Positions 43,099 to 50,941 of a stretch of DNA of 64,000 bases are shown one piece after another (position 1 is the stretch's first letter; every line of letters begins with the position of its first letter). Location: contig DATIDV010000051.1 in the NCBI GenBank assembly GCA_035456105.1, positions 116,230-180,229 of the forward strand, written 5' to 3'. The position numbers and the translations under genes are program-made. The notes beneath the pieces are model-generated. The model ran no database searches. It was not told the origin of the DNA and saw nothing but the letters and a program-made list of their open reading frames with translations. The DNA is from Viridibacterium sp035456105 (GTDB taxonomy: Bacteria; Pseudomonadota; Gammaproteobacteria; Burkholderiales; Rhodocyclaceae).

Positions 43099-43859
43099 AG
43101 TTGACTGCCCCGCGCCTGTTTCTGGCGCTCACCTCGATGACGCTGTTCCTGCTGCTGTTGCTACCACAGGCCGTGCGTGCGGAGACGGTCAGCATCCTGG
43201 GCAGCACCACCAAGGGCGCGACAACGGAATTCACCGTCAGGACCCAGATCCTGGTGATGATGACCATGCTCGGGCTGCTGCCCGTCATGGTCCTGATGAT
43301 GACCAGCTTCACGCGCTTCGTCATCGTGTTGTCGCTGCTGCGCCAGGCACTTGGCCTGCAACAGGGCCTGCCCAACCGCATCGTGACCGGCGTGGCGCTG
43401 ATCCTGACCCTGCTGGTGATGCGACCGGTTGGCGACGTGATCTGGGAGAAAGCCTTCGTGCCTTACGACCAGGACAAGATCGGCCTTCAGGACGCGCTGC
43501 GTATCGCCGAGGAGCCGTTATCGCGCTTCATGCTGGCGCAGACGAACAAGGCCGCGCTGGCGCAGATCTCGAACCTCGCTGGCGAGAAGCCGGTGGCGAA
43601 GCCGCAGGATCACGCCTTCACCGTGAAGCTGGCGGCCTTCGTGCTCAGCGAGTTGAAGACCGCCTTCCAGATCGGCTGCATGCTGTTCATCCCCTTTCTC
43701 GTGATCGATCTGGTGGTGTCTTCCGTCCTCATGGCGATGGGCATGATGATGTTGTCGCCGCTGGTCATCTCGCTGCCGCTCAAGTTGCTGCTGTTCGTGC
43801 TGGTGGACGGCTGGACCCTGACCGTGACGACGCTGGTCAGCAGCGTGAGGGCGTTCTGA
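43095..43859 (+). CDS. fliP: FliP: export gate protein
   Basis: Core export-gate membrane protein. A signal-like hydrophobic N terminus (L-F-L-L-L-L-L-P-Q-A-V-R-A) is followed by the hallmark R-F-V-I-V-L-S-L-L-R-Q-A-L-G-L-Q-Q and the F-Q-I-G-C-M-L-F-I-P-F-L-V-I-D-L-V-V-S segment. M-G-M-M-M-L-S-P and the C-terminal hydrophobic helices complete the family. The length of 254 aa is typical. It sits directly after fliN. Confidence 0.96.
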   Translation: MKLTAPRLFLALTSMTLFLLLLLPQAVRAETVSILGSTTKGATTEFTVRTQILVMMTMLGLLPVMVLMMTSFTRFVIVLSLLRQALGLQQGLPNRIVTGVALILTLLVMRPVGDVIWEKAFVPYDQDKIGLQDALRIAEEPLSRFMLAQTNKAALAQISNLAGEKPVAKPQDHAFTVKLAAFVLSELKTAFQIGCMLFIPFLVIDLVVSSVLMAMGMMMLSPLVISLPLKLLLFVLVDGWTLTVTTLVSSVRAF

Positions 43860-43860
43860 C

Positions 43861-44130
43861 ATGAATCCCGAAATCGCAGTCGATCTCGTCGGCGAAAGCC
43901 TGCGCATGGTGATGGTGCTGGTATGCATCCTGGTCGTGCCGGGCCTGATCATGGGTCTCTTGGTCAGCCTGTTCCAGGCCGCCACCCAGATCAACGAGCA
44001 AACCCTGAGCTTCCTGCCGCGTCTGATCGTGACCCTGCTCGCCATCACCATCGCCGGGCGCTGGATGACGGGCTACATGATGGATTTCTGCGTCTCCATA
44101 TTCCAGCGCGCCGCAACGCTGGTGAGCTAG
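43861..44130 (+). CDS. fliQ: FliQ: export gate protein
   Basis: Small membrane protein of the FliPQR gate. It has two hydrophobic helices with I-M-G-L-L-V-S-L-F-Q-A-A-T-Q-I-N-E-Q-T-L, the conserved FliQ core. At 89 aa it is the usual size. It begins one base after the fliP stop. Confidence 0.95.
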   Translation: MNPEIAVDLVGESLRMVMVLVCILVVPGLIMGLLVSLFQAATQINEQTLSFLPRLIVTLLAITIAGRWMTGYMMDFCVSIFQRAATLVS

Positions 44131-44145
44131 CCCGGAAAACCCGGC

Positions 44146-44916
44146 ATGGAGCCCGTATTCGCACAGTGGTTGAGCGTTCTGCAAAGCCTGTGGTGGCCGT
44201 TCTGCCGCACGCTGGCCTTGTTCAGCGCTGCGCCGGTGTTCGGCGACAACATGATGCCGGTCACGGTGCGCGTGCTGCTGTCTCTCGTGATTGCCGTTGT
44301 CATGCTGCCGATTGCCACGCCCGGCGTGGCGATCGATCCCTTCTCGCTGCACGGCGTGGCGGCCACCGCCGAACAGGCCCTGATCGGTTTCGTCATCGGC
44401 CTGGCCTTCCATCTCACCGTGGCCGTGGTGATGGTCCTGGGTTTCATGGTGTCGTCGCAGATGGGCCTGTCGATGGCGGTGATGAACGACCCCATGAACG
44501 GCAACTCGTCCGACGTGGTGTCCGGCCTGCTCTACATCCTGACCGTCATCGTGTTCTTCGCCATCGACGGCCACCTGGTCCTCACCAATGTCCTGGGCGA
44601 AAGTTTCCACGCCTGGCCGGTCGGACAAAACTTCCCGCTCGGTGGCCTGCAAGGCATTGTGCTGGGCATCGCGTGGGTGTTTTCGGCGGCCCTGCTGCTG
44701 GCGTTGCCAATCATCTTCTCGACTCTCGTGGTGCAGATCGGTTTCGGCTTCCTCAACCGTGTCGCGCCTGCGCTGAACCTGTTTTCACTGGGCTTTTCAC
44801 TGGTCACGCTGTTCGGTCTGCTCATGCTGACGCAGATCGTGCGCTTTCTGCCCGACCACTACGTGCGGATGAGCGGCATCGTGCTGCGCATGCTGCGCCA
44901 GAACCTCGGGTTGTGA
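44146..44916 (+). CDS. fliR: FliR: export gate protein
   Basis: Membrane protein of the export gate with six or more hydrophobic segments over 256 aa. Landmarks include R-T-L-A-L-F-S-A-A-P-V-F-G, G-F-V-I-G-L-A-F-H-L and L-N-L-F-S-L-G-F, all FliR-like. It lies 15 bases after fliQ and 4 bases before flhB. Confidence 0.94.
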   Translation: MEPVFAQWLSVLQSLWWPFCRTLALFSAAPVFGDNMMPVTVRVLLSLVIAVVMLPIATPGVAIDPFSLHGVAATAEQALIGFVIGLAFHLTVAVVMVLGFMVSSQMGLSMAVMNDPMNGNSSDVVSGLLYILTVIVFFAIDGHLVLTNVLGESFHAWPVGQNFPLGGLQGIVLGIAWVFSAALLLALPIIFSTLVVQIGFGFLNRVAPALNLFSLGFSLVTLFGLLMLTQIVRFLPDHYVRMSGIVLRMLRQNLGL

Positions 44917-44920
44917 TGCG

Positions 44921-46060
44921 ATGGCCGCTCAGAACAACGAAGACAAGACCGAACGGGCCTCGCCGCAGAAACTGCGCAAATCACGCGAGATGGGCCAGGT
45001 CGCCCGCTCGCGCGACTGGGCCACGGCCATCGGCATCCTCGCCTGCATCAAGCTGATCATGTTGCTAAGTCCGGGCTACCTGCAGGATTTCCGGCATTTG
45101 TTCCAGCTCGGCTTCGCGACGCTGGACGGCGATGGCACGCCGGACAATCTGTGGTCGGCCGCCTTCAGCGCCAGCATGCTGCTGTTGATAAAGATGGTGT
45201 TGCCGCTTTTCGTCGTCCCCCTGGCGGTCGCCGTGGCTTCGCTGTTTCCGGGCGGCTGGGTGTTCAGCAGCGAACACCTCGTACCCAAGCTGGAGCGGCT
45301 CAACCCCCTTTCGTATGCCACGCGCATGTTCACCGTCAAGCAGGGCGTGCAGGTGCTGACGTCGATCGCCAAGGCGGCTGCCGTGGGCTGCGTGCTGTGG
45401 TACGTGATGAGCTCGACGCTCGTCGATTTCGTGCACCTGCAAGGCCTGCCGCTGGATACCGCGGTGCCGCATGGCTTCGGCCTCATGCTCGATGGCGTGC
45501 TGGCGATGTGTTCGGTATTCGTGGTGTTTGCGCTGATCGATTTGCCTGTGCAGCACTTCATGTTCCTGCGCGAGCAGCGCATGAGCAAACACGAGCAGAA
45601 AGAGGAGCACAAGAGCTCCGAGGGCAACCCTGAAGTACGCGCGCGCATCCGCCAGTTGCAGAACCAGCTCGCGCGCCGCAGCGTGCGCAAGACGGTGCCC
45701 GGTGCCGACGTGGTGATCGTCAATCCTGAGCACTACGCGGTCGCGTTGAAATACGACCAGGACCGCGCCGAAGCCCCCTTCGTCATCGCCAAGGGGGTAG
45801 ATGAGATGGCGCTCTACATTCGTGAAATCGCGCGCGAGCACAAGGTCGAGGTGGTGCCGCTACCGCCCCTGGCACGCGCCATCTACAACACCAGCCAGGT
45901 CAACCAGCAGATCCCTGCGCCGCTCTACAAAGCCGTGGCGATGGTGCTGGGTTACGTGTTGCAACTACGCGCTTTCCGTGGCGGACAACGCCGCGCGCAA
46001 CCGCAGCTTCCCGATGAACTCCCCGTGCCCCGCCCCTTCATGGAGCAGCACGGCCAATGA
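44921..46060 (+). CDS. flhB: FlhB: export switch protein with NPEH site
   Basis: Controls the switch of export specificity from hook to filament. The N terminus has D-K-T-E-R-A-S-P-Q-K-L-R-K-S-R-E, and four membrane helices follow. The cytoplasmic domain carries V-V-I-V-N-P-E-H-Y-A-V-A-L. The autocleavage motif, NPTH in most FlhB proteins, is N268-P269-E270-H271 here. The cyclising Asn and the Pro are kept, so cleavage may still occur. The length is 379 aa. It is located between fliR and flhA. Confidence 0.94.
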   Translation: MAAQNNEDKTERASPQKLRKSREMGQVARSRDWATAIGILACIKLIMLLSPGYLQDFRHLFQLGFATLDGDGTPDNLWSAAFSASMLLLIKMVLPLFVVPLAVAVASLFPGGWVFSSEHLVPKLERLNPLSYATRMFTVKQGVQVLTSIAKAAAVGCVLWYVMSSTLVDFVHLQGLPLDTAVPHGFGLMLDGVLAMCSVFVVFALIDLPVQHFMFLREQRMSKHEQKEEHKSSEGNPEVRARIRQLQNQLARRSVRKTVPGADVVIVNPEHYAVALKYDQDRAEAPFVIAKGVDEMALYIREIAREHKVEVVPLPPLARAIYNTSQVNQQIPAPLYKAVAMVLGYVLQLRAFRGGQRRAQPQLPDELPVPRPFMEQHGQ

Positions 46061-46081
46061 TGCCCGCTCACCCGCGGGCTG

Positions 46082-48193
46082 ATGCCTGATACGCGACCCG
46101 ATATGAATACTTTGCGCCGCATCCTCTCCGAACTGGCCCGCCATCGCGTCGCGGCGCCGATCTTCGTCATGGCCATCCTGGGCATGATCATCCTGCCACT
46201 GCCGCCGGTGCTGCTGGATGTCCTGTTCACCTTCAACATCGTGCTGGCGCTGCTGGTCATCCTCGTCAGCGTGAACGCGCGGCGGCCGCTGGATTTCTCG
46301 GTCTTTCCGACAGTCATCCTCGCCACCACGCTGCTGCGCCTGACGCTGAACGTCGCCTCCACCCGTGTGGTGCTGCTCAACGGCCACGAAGGTACCGGCG
46401 CAGCCGGCCGCGTGATCGAGGCCTTCGGTCACGTCGTGATCGGCGGCAATTTCGTGGTCGGCCTGGTGGTGTTCGTGATCCTGATGATCATCAACTTCAT
46501 CGTGGTCACCAAGGGCGCGGAACGCATCTCCGAAGTGTCCGCACGCTTCACGCTGGATGCCCTGCCCGGCAAGCAGATGGCGATCGACGCCGACCTCAAT
46601 GCCGGCCTCATCAACCAGGACCGTGCGCAACAACGGCGCAAGGACGTCGCCGCCGAAGCCGACTTCTACGGCGCCATGGACGGTGCCTCCAAGTTCGTGC
46701 GCGGCGACGCCGTAGCCGGCATCCTGATCCTGCTCGTCAACATGATCGGCGGCGTGTCCATCGGCGCGTTGATGCATGACCTGTCGCTGGCCGAATCCTT
46801 CCGCCTCTACGCGCTGCTGACCATCGGCGACGGCCTCGTCGCACAGATCCCGGCGCTGCTGCTGTCGGCAGCCGCGGCCATCATCGTCACGCGCGTCAAC
46901 AACGACTCGAAGGACTTCGAGCAGCAGGTCGGCTCCCAGCTGCTGGCTTCACCAAGCGTGCTCTACGGCGTGGCCGGCCTGATGCTTCTGCTGGCGGCGA
47001 TTCCCGGCATGCCGTGGATGACCTTCCTCGGCTTCGCCGCCGCGTTGGCCTTCGTCGCCTGGCGCATGGCGCGCAACATGAAGAAGCCGGACGAGGCCGA
47101 TACCGCCCCCATCGAGGCCGCCCTGTTGACCGAACCGGCGCCCGATCTGGAATGGCGCAGCCTGCCCTTCGTGGAAGTGCTGTCCGTATCGGTCGGCTAC
47201 CGACTGGTCGGCCTGGTCGACCACGCTCAAGGCGCGCCACTCGCCAAACGCGTCAAGGGCATCCGGCAGAGCCTCAGCGAAAGCATGGGCCTGCTGCTGC
47301 CGCCCATCGGCGTGCGCGACGACCTGGCGTTGAAGCCGGCGCAATACTCCGTGCTGCTGGGCGGCGTGAGCATCGCCCAGGCCGAGGTCTACGCCGATCA
47401 CCTGATGGCCATTCCCTCGCCACAGGTCTATGGCGAACTGGATGGCATTCCTGGCGTAGAGCCCGCCTATGGCATGCCGGTGACATGGATCACGACGGAA
47501 CAGAAAGCCCATGCACTGGGACTTGGCTACCAGGTGGTAGACACGCCCAGCGTCATCGCCACCCACGTCGCCAAGCTGGTGCGCGACTACCTGCCTGAAC
47601 TGATTCGCCACGAGGATGTACCTGCGCTGATCGAACGACTGGGCGCCATCGCGCCGAAGCTCGCCTCGGCACTTGAGAAAGCGCTCACCCATAGCCAGCT
47701 GCTCAAGGTGTTCCGCGCCCTGCTCACCGAACAGGTATCACTGAAGGACATCGTGCCCATCGCCACCACCCTGCTCGACAATGCGGAAGCCACCAAGGAC
47801 CCGATCCTGCTGGCCGCCGAAGTGCGCTGCGTCCTGCGTCGCCAGATCGTTGCCACGCTGGCGGGCCATGGCGTCGAACTGAAAGCATTCAATCTCGGTG
47901 GCGAGCTGGAAAACATGCTGCTCGGCTCGCTCAACCAGGCGCGTCAGGGCGGCAAGCTCAGTCTCGACAACTATCCGATCGATCCCAATCTGCTGTCGCA
48001 GCTACAGATGAACATGCCCGTCGTGCGCGAGCAGATGAAGCAGCAAGGCACCCCGCCACTGCTGCTGGTGATGCCGCAAATCCGGCCCTTGCTGGCGCGC
48101 TACGCACGCCTGTTCGCGCCGGGCCTCGCGGTACTCTCCTACAACGAGATTCCCGAGCAACGCGAAGTGAGCATCATCGGCTCCCTGGGTTGA
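46082..48193 (+). CDS. flhA: FlhA: export apparatus protein
   Basis: Large export-gate protein with about eight N-terminal membrane helices and a cytoplasmic docking domain. The conserved loop has F-P-T-V-I-L-A-T-T-L-L-R-L-T-L-N-V-A-S-T-R, and F-V-V-T-K-G-A-E-R-I-S-E-V-S-A-R-F lies in the FHIPEP region. A-I-D-A-D-L-N-A-G is also visible. The length of 703 aa is typical. The ATG at 46082 is used; an ATG at 46103 would be 7 residues shorter. It is the last gene of the operon and is followed by a repeat copy. Confidence 0.96.
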   Translation: MPDTRPDMNTLRRILSELARHRVAAPIFVMAILGMIILPLPPVLLDVLFTFNIVLALLVILVSVNARRPLDFSVFPTVILATTLLRLTLNVASTRVVLLNGHEGTGAAGRVIEAFGHVVIGGNFVVGLVVFVILMIINFIVVTKGAERISEVSARFTLDALPGKQMAIDADLNAGLINQDRAQQRRKDVAAEADFYGAMDGASKFVRGDAVAGILILLVNMIGGVSIGALMHDLSLAESFRLYALLTIGDGLVAQIPALLLSAAAAIIVTRVNNDSKDFEQQVGSQLLASPSVLYGVAGLMLLLAAIPGMPWMTFLGFAAALAFVAWRMARNMKKPDEADTAPIEAALLTEPAPDLEWRSLPFVEVLSVSVGYRLVGLVDHAQGAPLAKRVKGIRQSLSESMGLLLPPIGVRDDLALKPAQYSVLLGGVSIAQAEVYADHLMAIPSPQVYGELDGIPGVEPAYGMPVTWITTEQKAHALGLGYQVVDTPSVIATHVAKLVRDYLPELIRHEDVPALIERLGAIAPKLASALEKALTHSQLLKVFRALLTEQVSLKDIVPIATTLLDNAEATKDPILLAAEVRCVLRRQIVATLAGHGVELKAFNLGGELENMLLGSLNQARQGGKLSLDNYPIDPNLLSQLQMNMPVVREQMKQQGTPPLLLVMPQIRPLLARYARLFAPGLAVLSYNEIPEQREVSIIGSLG

Positions 48194-48214
48194 GCTTCAT
48201 AGGGCTCAGAACCA

Positions 48215-48384
48215 GTTCACGATCTTTGGAAACTCGTGAAATAGGGCTGGAATTTTCTTGAAACGCGGCAAAAAAAAGCTCGTCATCCCGGCGAAAGCCG
48301 GGATCCAGTACCGGGCGTGCGATCTGGATCCCGGCTTTCGCCGGGATGACGATGGTTTTACAGAGATCGTGAAGAGCTTCTCAG
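48215..48384. repeat. ~170-bp palindromic element, copy 1
   Basis: It is bounded by TTCACGATCT inverted ends. The core is a long palindrome: a TCATCCCGGCG...GCCGGGATCCAG arm followed by its near-perfect complement around CCGGGCGTGC. A second copy in the same orientation is at 50759-50926, with roughly 90% identity by eye. It fills the flhA to FliK-like gap and could also act as a transcript end in either direction. Confidence 0.85.
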
Positions 48385-48386
48385 CG

Positions 48387-49427
48387 TCACAAAGCTGAGG
48401 TGCGTTGGTCGATGTTCGTCGAGTTGATCGCCGACTGCGGATTGCCAATCAACGCCACCACCACTTCCGCCGCCGCACGGAACAGCCCCGGCGGCACGGC
48501 AGCGGCCGCGCCTTGCGGCAAGGCGGATGGTGCGGCGTCGAAGCCAGGCAAGCCCTGACTGAGGCGGCAACGCAACAGACGCAGGCCAGCTCGCGCCAAT
48601 GCCTTCGTCATTTCCGGCAAGAGGTCCCGCAAAGGCTCCAGCGCCGCCGGATCAGCCACCGCCAGACTCAGCTGGATGCCCCCCGTAATCCATTGCACTT
48701 GCAGCGCCACCCTGCCCAAGCCGGGCAGATCCAGATCCAGCCGTAAGGCCAGGCTGCGCGGACGCTCACGCGGTGCGCGCTGCTCTTCCTCTTCCTGATC
48801 GGCGCTTACCAGACGCAACATCATCGGCATGCCGCCCCAGGCGTAAACGGGAAAAGCCCAGCGCTCCATCGCCCTGAAATTTCCCGACACGATCTCGCGA
48901 CCCGGATCGCTTGCATGCGAAAGATAGGCGCCCGACACCAGACCGGTCGCACCTGCCTGCAGGCCCTCCGCGTGAAATTGTCCGTGCAATTGTCCGCGCA
49001 ATTGCCCATGCACCAGCGCCCGCCACGAGGTGGCCAGCACCGCAGGGTCCGGCGCACGCCAGGAAACCTGGCGCAATGCCGCCTGATCGAAACGCATCGA
49101 CGCCGGCTCCGCGGCCGGCATCGGTTGCCCCGTCGGGCGGCCCTGCCGCGTCAGGCTTCCGAACAGTTCCAGCTCCAGGTTGGGCATGCTGCTCAACACC
49201 CGCACCAGCAGTACGTCGCCCTCCGATAATTCCTGCCCCAGATTGGCCAGGCCCGTCAGGCGCAGGGTGCGGCCATCGCCGGCAGACACCAGCAGATCAT
49301 CGCCGACCGTGTCGGCGTACGTCAGACGCATCGTCTCGCCCGCCGCGGGCGCCCGCTGCCGCAGCGCGCTTCCGCGCGACTGCGCCGGCAGCGTATGGGC
49401 CACTGCGCTGATCCTGTCGGCCGCCAT
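48387..49427 (-). CDS. FliK-like protein of unknown exact role
   Basis: The product is 346 aa from the ATG at 49427, which has GAGG 7 bases upstream. The C-terminal domain resembles the FliK C-terminal fold: L-D-L-D-L-P-G-L-G-R-V-A-L-Q-V-Q-W, G-G-I-Q-L-S-L-A-V, and L-L-P-E-M-T-K-A-L-A-R-A-G-L-R-L. The N-terminal half has beta-rich G-D-D-L-L-V-S-A and V-L-L-V-R-V-L-S pieces. Three tandem 12-base units at 48975-49010 encode an H-G-Q-L-like repeat. It lies downstream of flagellin on the same strand, separated by a terminator. It may be a second hook-length or export-switch factor. Confidence 0.65.
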   Translation of the reverse strand: MAADRISAVAHTLPAQSRGSALRQRAPAAGETMRLTYADTVGDDLLVSAGDGRTLRLTGLANLGQELSEGDVLLVRVLSSMPNLELELFGSLTRQGRPTGQPMPAAEPASMRFDQAALRQVSWRAPDPAVLATSWRALVHGQLRGQLHGQFHAEGLQAGATGLVSGAYLSHASDPGREIVSGNFRAMERWAFPVYAWGGMPMMLRLVSADQEEEEQRAPRERPRSLALRLDLDLPGLGRVALQVQWITGGIQLSLAVADPAALEPLRDLLPEMTKALARAGLRLLRCRLSQGLPGFDAAPSALPQGAAAAVPPGLFRAAAEVVVALIGNPQSAINSTNIDQRTSAL

Positions 49428-49536
49428 GCAAACACCTCTTTCACATCGCAAGCCGTAAGGAAATAAGGCGACGCACCGAGCTTATCGATTCAGCTCGAAC
49501 GGCAGACTACGCCCCATTTCCTTACGACTACGTATC

Positions 49537-49576
49537 AAAAAAAAAAGGGGCTGGCCACATACATGCAGCCAGCCCC
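49537..49576 (-). terminator. Rho-independent terminator of flagellin
   Basis: On the minus strand GGGGCTGGC and GCCAGCCCC form a perfect 9-bp stem followed by a ten-T run. It lies about 50 bases after the flagellin stop codon. Confidence 0.95.
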
Positions 49577-49625
49577 GTCCCGACTCGCGGTGACAAATCA
49601 CCGCAAGCGAATCATGCCTGGTGCA

Positions 49626-50417
49626 TTACTGCATCAGCGACATCACCAGCTGCGACATGCTGCCGCTTTGCTTGAGCATCGAGGTGCTGGCCTGCATCAG
49701 CATCTGCTTGGTCGTCATGTTCGAGGTTTCCGTCGCGTAGTCCACATCCATGATACGGCCCCGGGCCTGTTCGGTATTGGTGCGCATGTTCGACAGGTTG
49801 TTGTAGACGTGCTCCAACCGGTTGGAATACGCACCCAGTTCTGAGCGCGCGGTGCCCACGGCGTTGACGATTGTATTGATGGCGTCAATGCTGCCCATGC
49901 TGGCCGGTTTGGTGATGGCGGCCACGCTCACGGTCGCGGTCATCGTTTCGATGTCGCTGGCGCCAATCTGGAAGTCGACGCCGGCGGTCAGCGAGCCACC
50001 GGCGCCGAACAGGGCTGTGCCACCGAAGGAGGTATTGGTCAGGATGTTGTCCATTTCAGAGCCCAAAGCATCGAATTCGGCTTGCATCGCAGCCACGTCT
50101 TCGGTGCTGGAGGTGCCGTTGAGCGATTCGGTGGTCAGGTCCTTCATGCGCAGCAAAATTTCAGAGACTTCGTTGAGCGCGCCTTCGGCCGTCTGCATCA
50201 TGGAGATGCCGTTTTGCGTGTTGCGCTGGGCCACTGCCATGCCGCGCGTCTGGGCGTTCAGGCGGGTGGCGATCTGCAGGCCGGCCGCATCATCCATCGC
50301 GGAGTTGATACGGTAGCCCGTGCCCAGGCGGGTCATCGAGGTGGACAGCTGCTTCTGGGTGGTGCTCACGGAATTCTGCGAGGTCAGGGCGGCGGCGTTG
50401 GTGTTAAGGCTCAGCAT
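49626..50417 (-). CDS. fliC: Flagellin (short type)
   Basis: Filament subunit. The N terminus M-L-S-L-N-T-N-A-A-A-L-T-S-Q-N and S-T-S-M-T-R-L-G-T-G-Y-R-I-N-S-A-M-D-D-A-A-G-L-Q-I-A (outline) form the conserved D0/D1 region. The C terminus has R-I-M-D-V-D-Y-A-T-E-T-S-N-M and ends L-V-M-S-L-M-Q. At 263 aa it lacks the exposed D2/D3 domains and is close to the minimum. An AGGAG site precedes the ATG at 50417. It is the only flagellin in the window and has its own terminator. In lateral clusters this gene (lafA) usually sits before fliD; here it has moved beyond flhA. I saw no clear promoter in 50418-50758. Confidence 0.94.
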   Translation of the reverse strand: MLSLNTNAAALTSQNSVSTTQKQLSTSMTRLGTGYRINSAMDDAAGLQIATRLNAQTRGMAVAQRNTQNGISMMQTAEGALNEVSEILLRMKDLTTESLNGTSSTEDVAAMQAEFDALGSEMDNILTNTSFGGTALFGAGGSLTAGVDFQIGASDIETMTATVSVAAITKPASMGSIDAINTIVNAVGTARSELGAYSNRLEHVYNNLSNMRTNTEQARGRIMDVDYATETSNMTTKQMLMQASTSMLKQSGSMSQLVMSLMQ

Positions 50418-50758
50418 GGAAATACTCCTAGTCAGTTTGGCGGTCAGAGCACCGTTCTCAGCGCCCTCCCAAACTCAAGGCGACAGCTTCCACAGATCAC
50501 TTAAATGCAAAGCCATTCAAAAGTTTTCCAGATACTGCGGGCGGCGCTTCGCGCCCAGATAAATCCCTTCGAAAACCCGGGCCGCTTAGCAAAAAGGGCT
50601 AGCTGAAGCACAAGGACGATCGCCAATACCCGGTTGCGGCTACCCGAGAACCCCGCTGGCTCGCTTGTCACATAAGGAATTTCGCCCATGCGGGAATTCA
50701 AGCCTGCAATTGTGGACTGCGATTTTCTTGGCAACATAGTTGCGGACACTTGGAACCT

Positions 50759-50926
50759 GTTCACGATCTTTCGAAAATCGTGAAACAGGGCTGGAATTTT
50801 CTTGAAACGCCGCAAAAAAATTCGTCATCCCGGCGAAGGCCGCGATCCAGTACCGGGCGTGCGATCTGGGTCCCGGCTTTCGCCGCGATGACGATGGTTT
50901 TACAGAGATCGTGAACAGCTTCTGAG
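50759..50926. repeat. ~170-bp palindromic element, copy 2
   Basis: Direct copy of the element at 48215-48384, with the same TTCACGATCT ends, GGGCTGGAATTTTCTTGAAACGC block and GTCATCCCGGCG palindrome. It carries a few substitutions that weaken the hairpin (GGCCGCGATCC for AGCCGGGATCC). The two copies bracket the flagellin and FliK-like genes. It lies between flagellin and the glgA stop. Confidence 0.85.
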
Positions 50927-50941
50927 TCCCACCTGACTCCT

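Noticed and set aside
48215..48384. CRISPR-like repeat
   Set aside because: Only two copies 2.5 kb apart, with strong internal palindromes and no spacer array.
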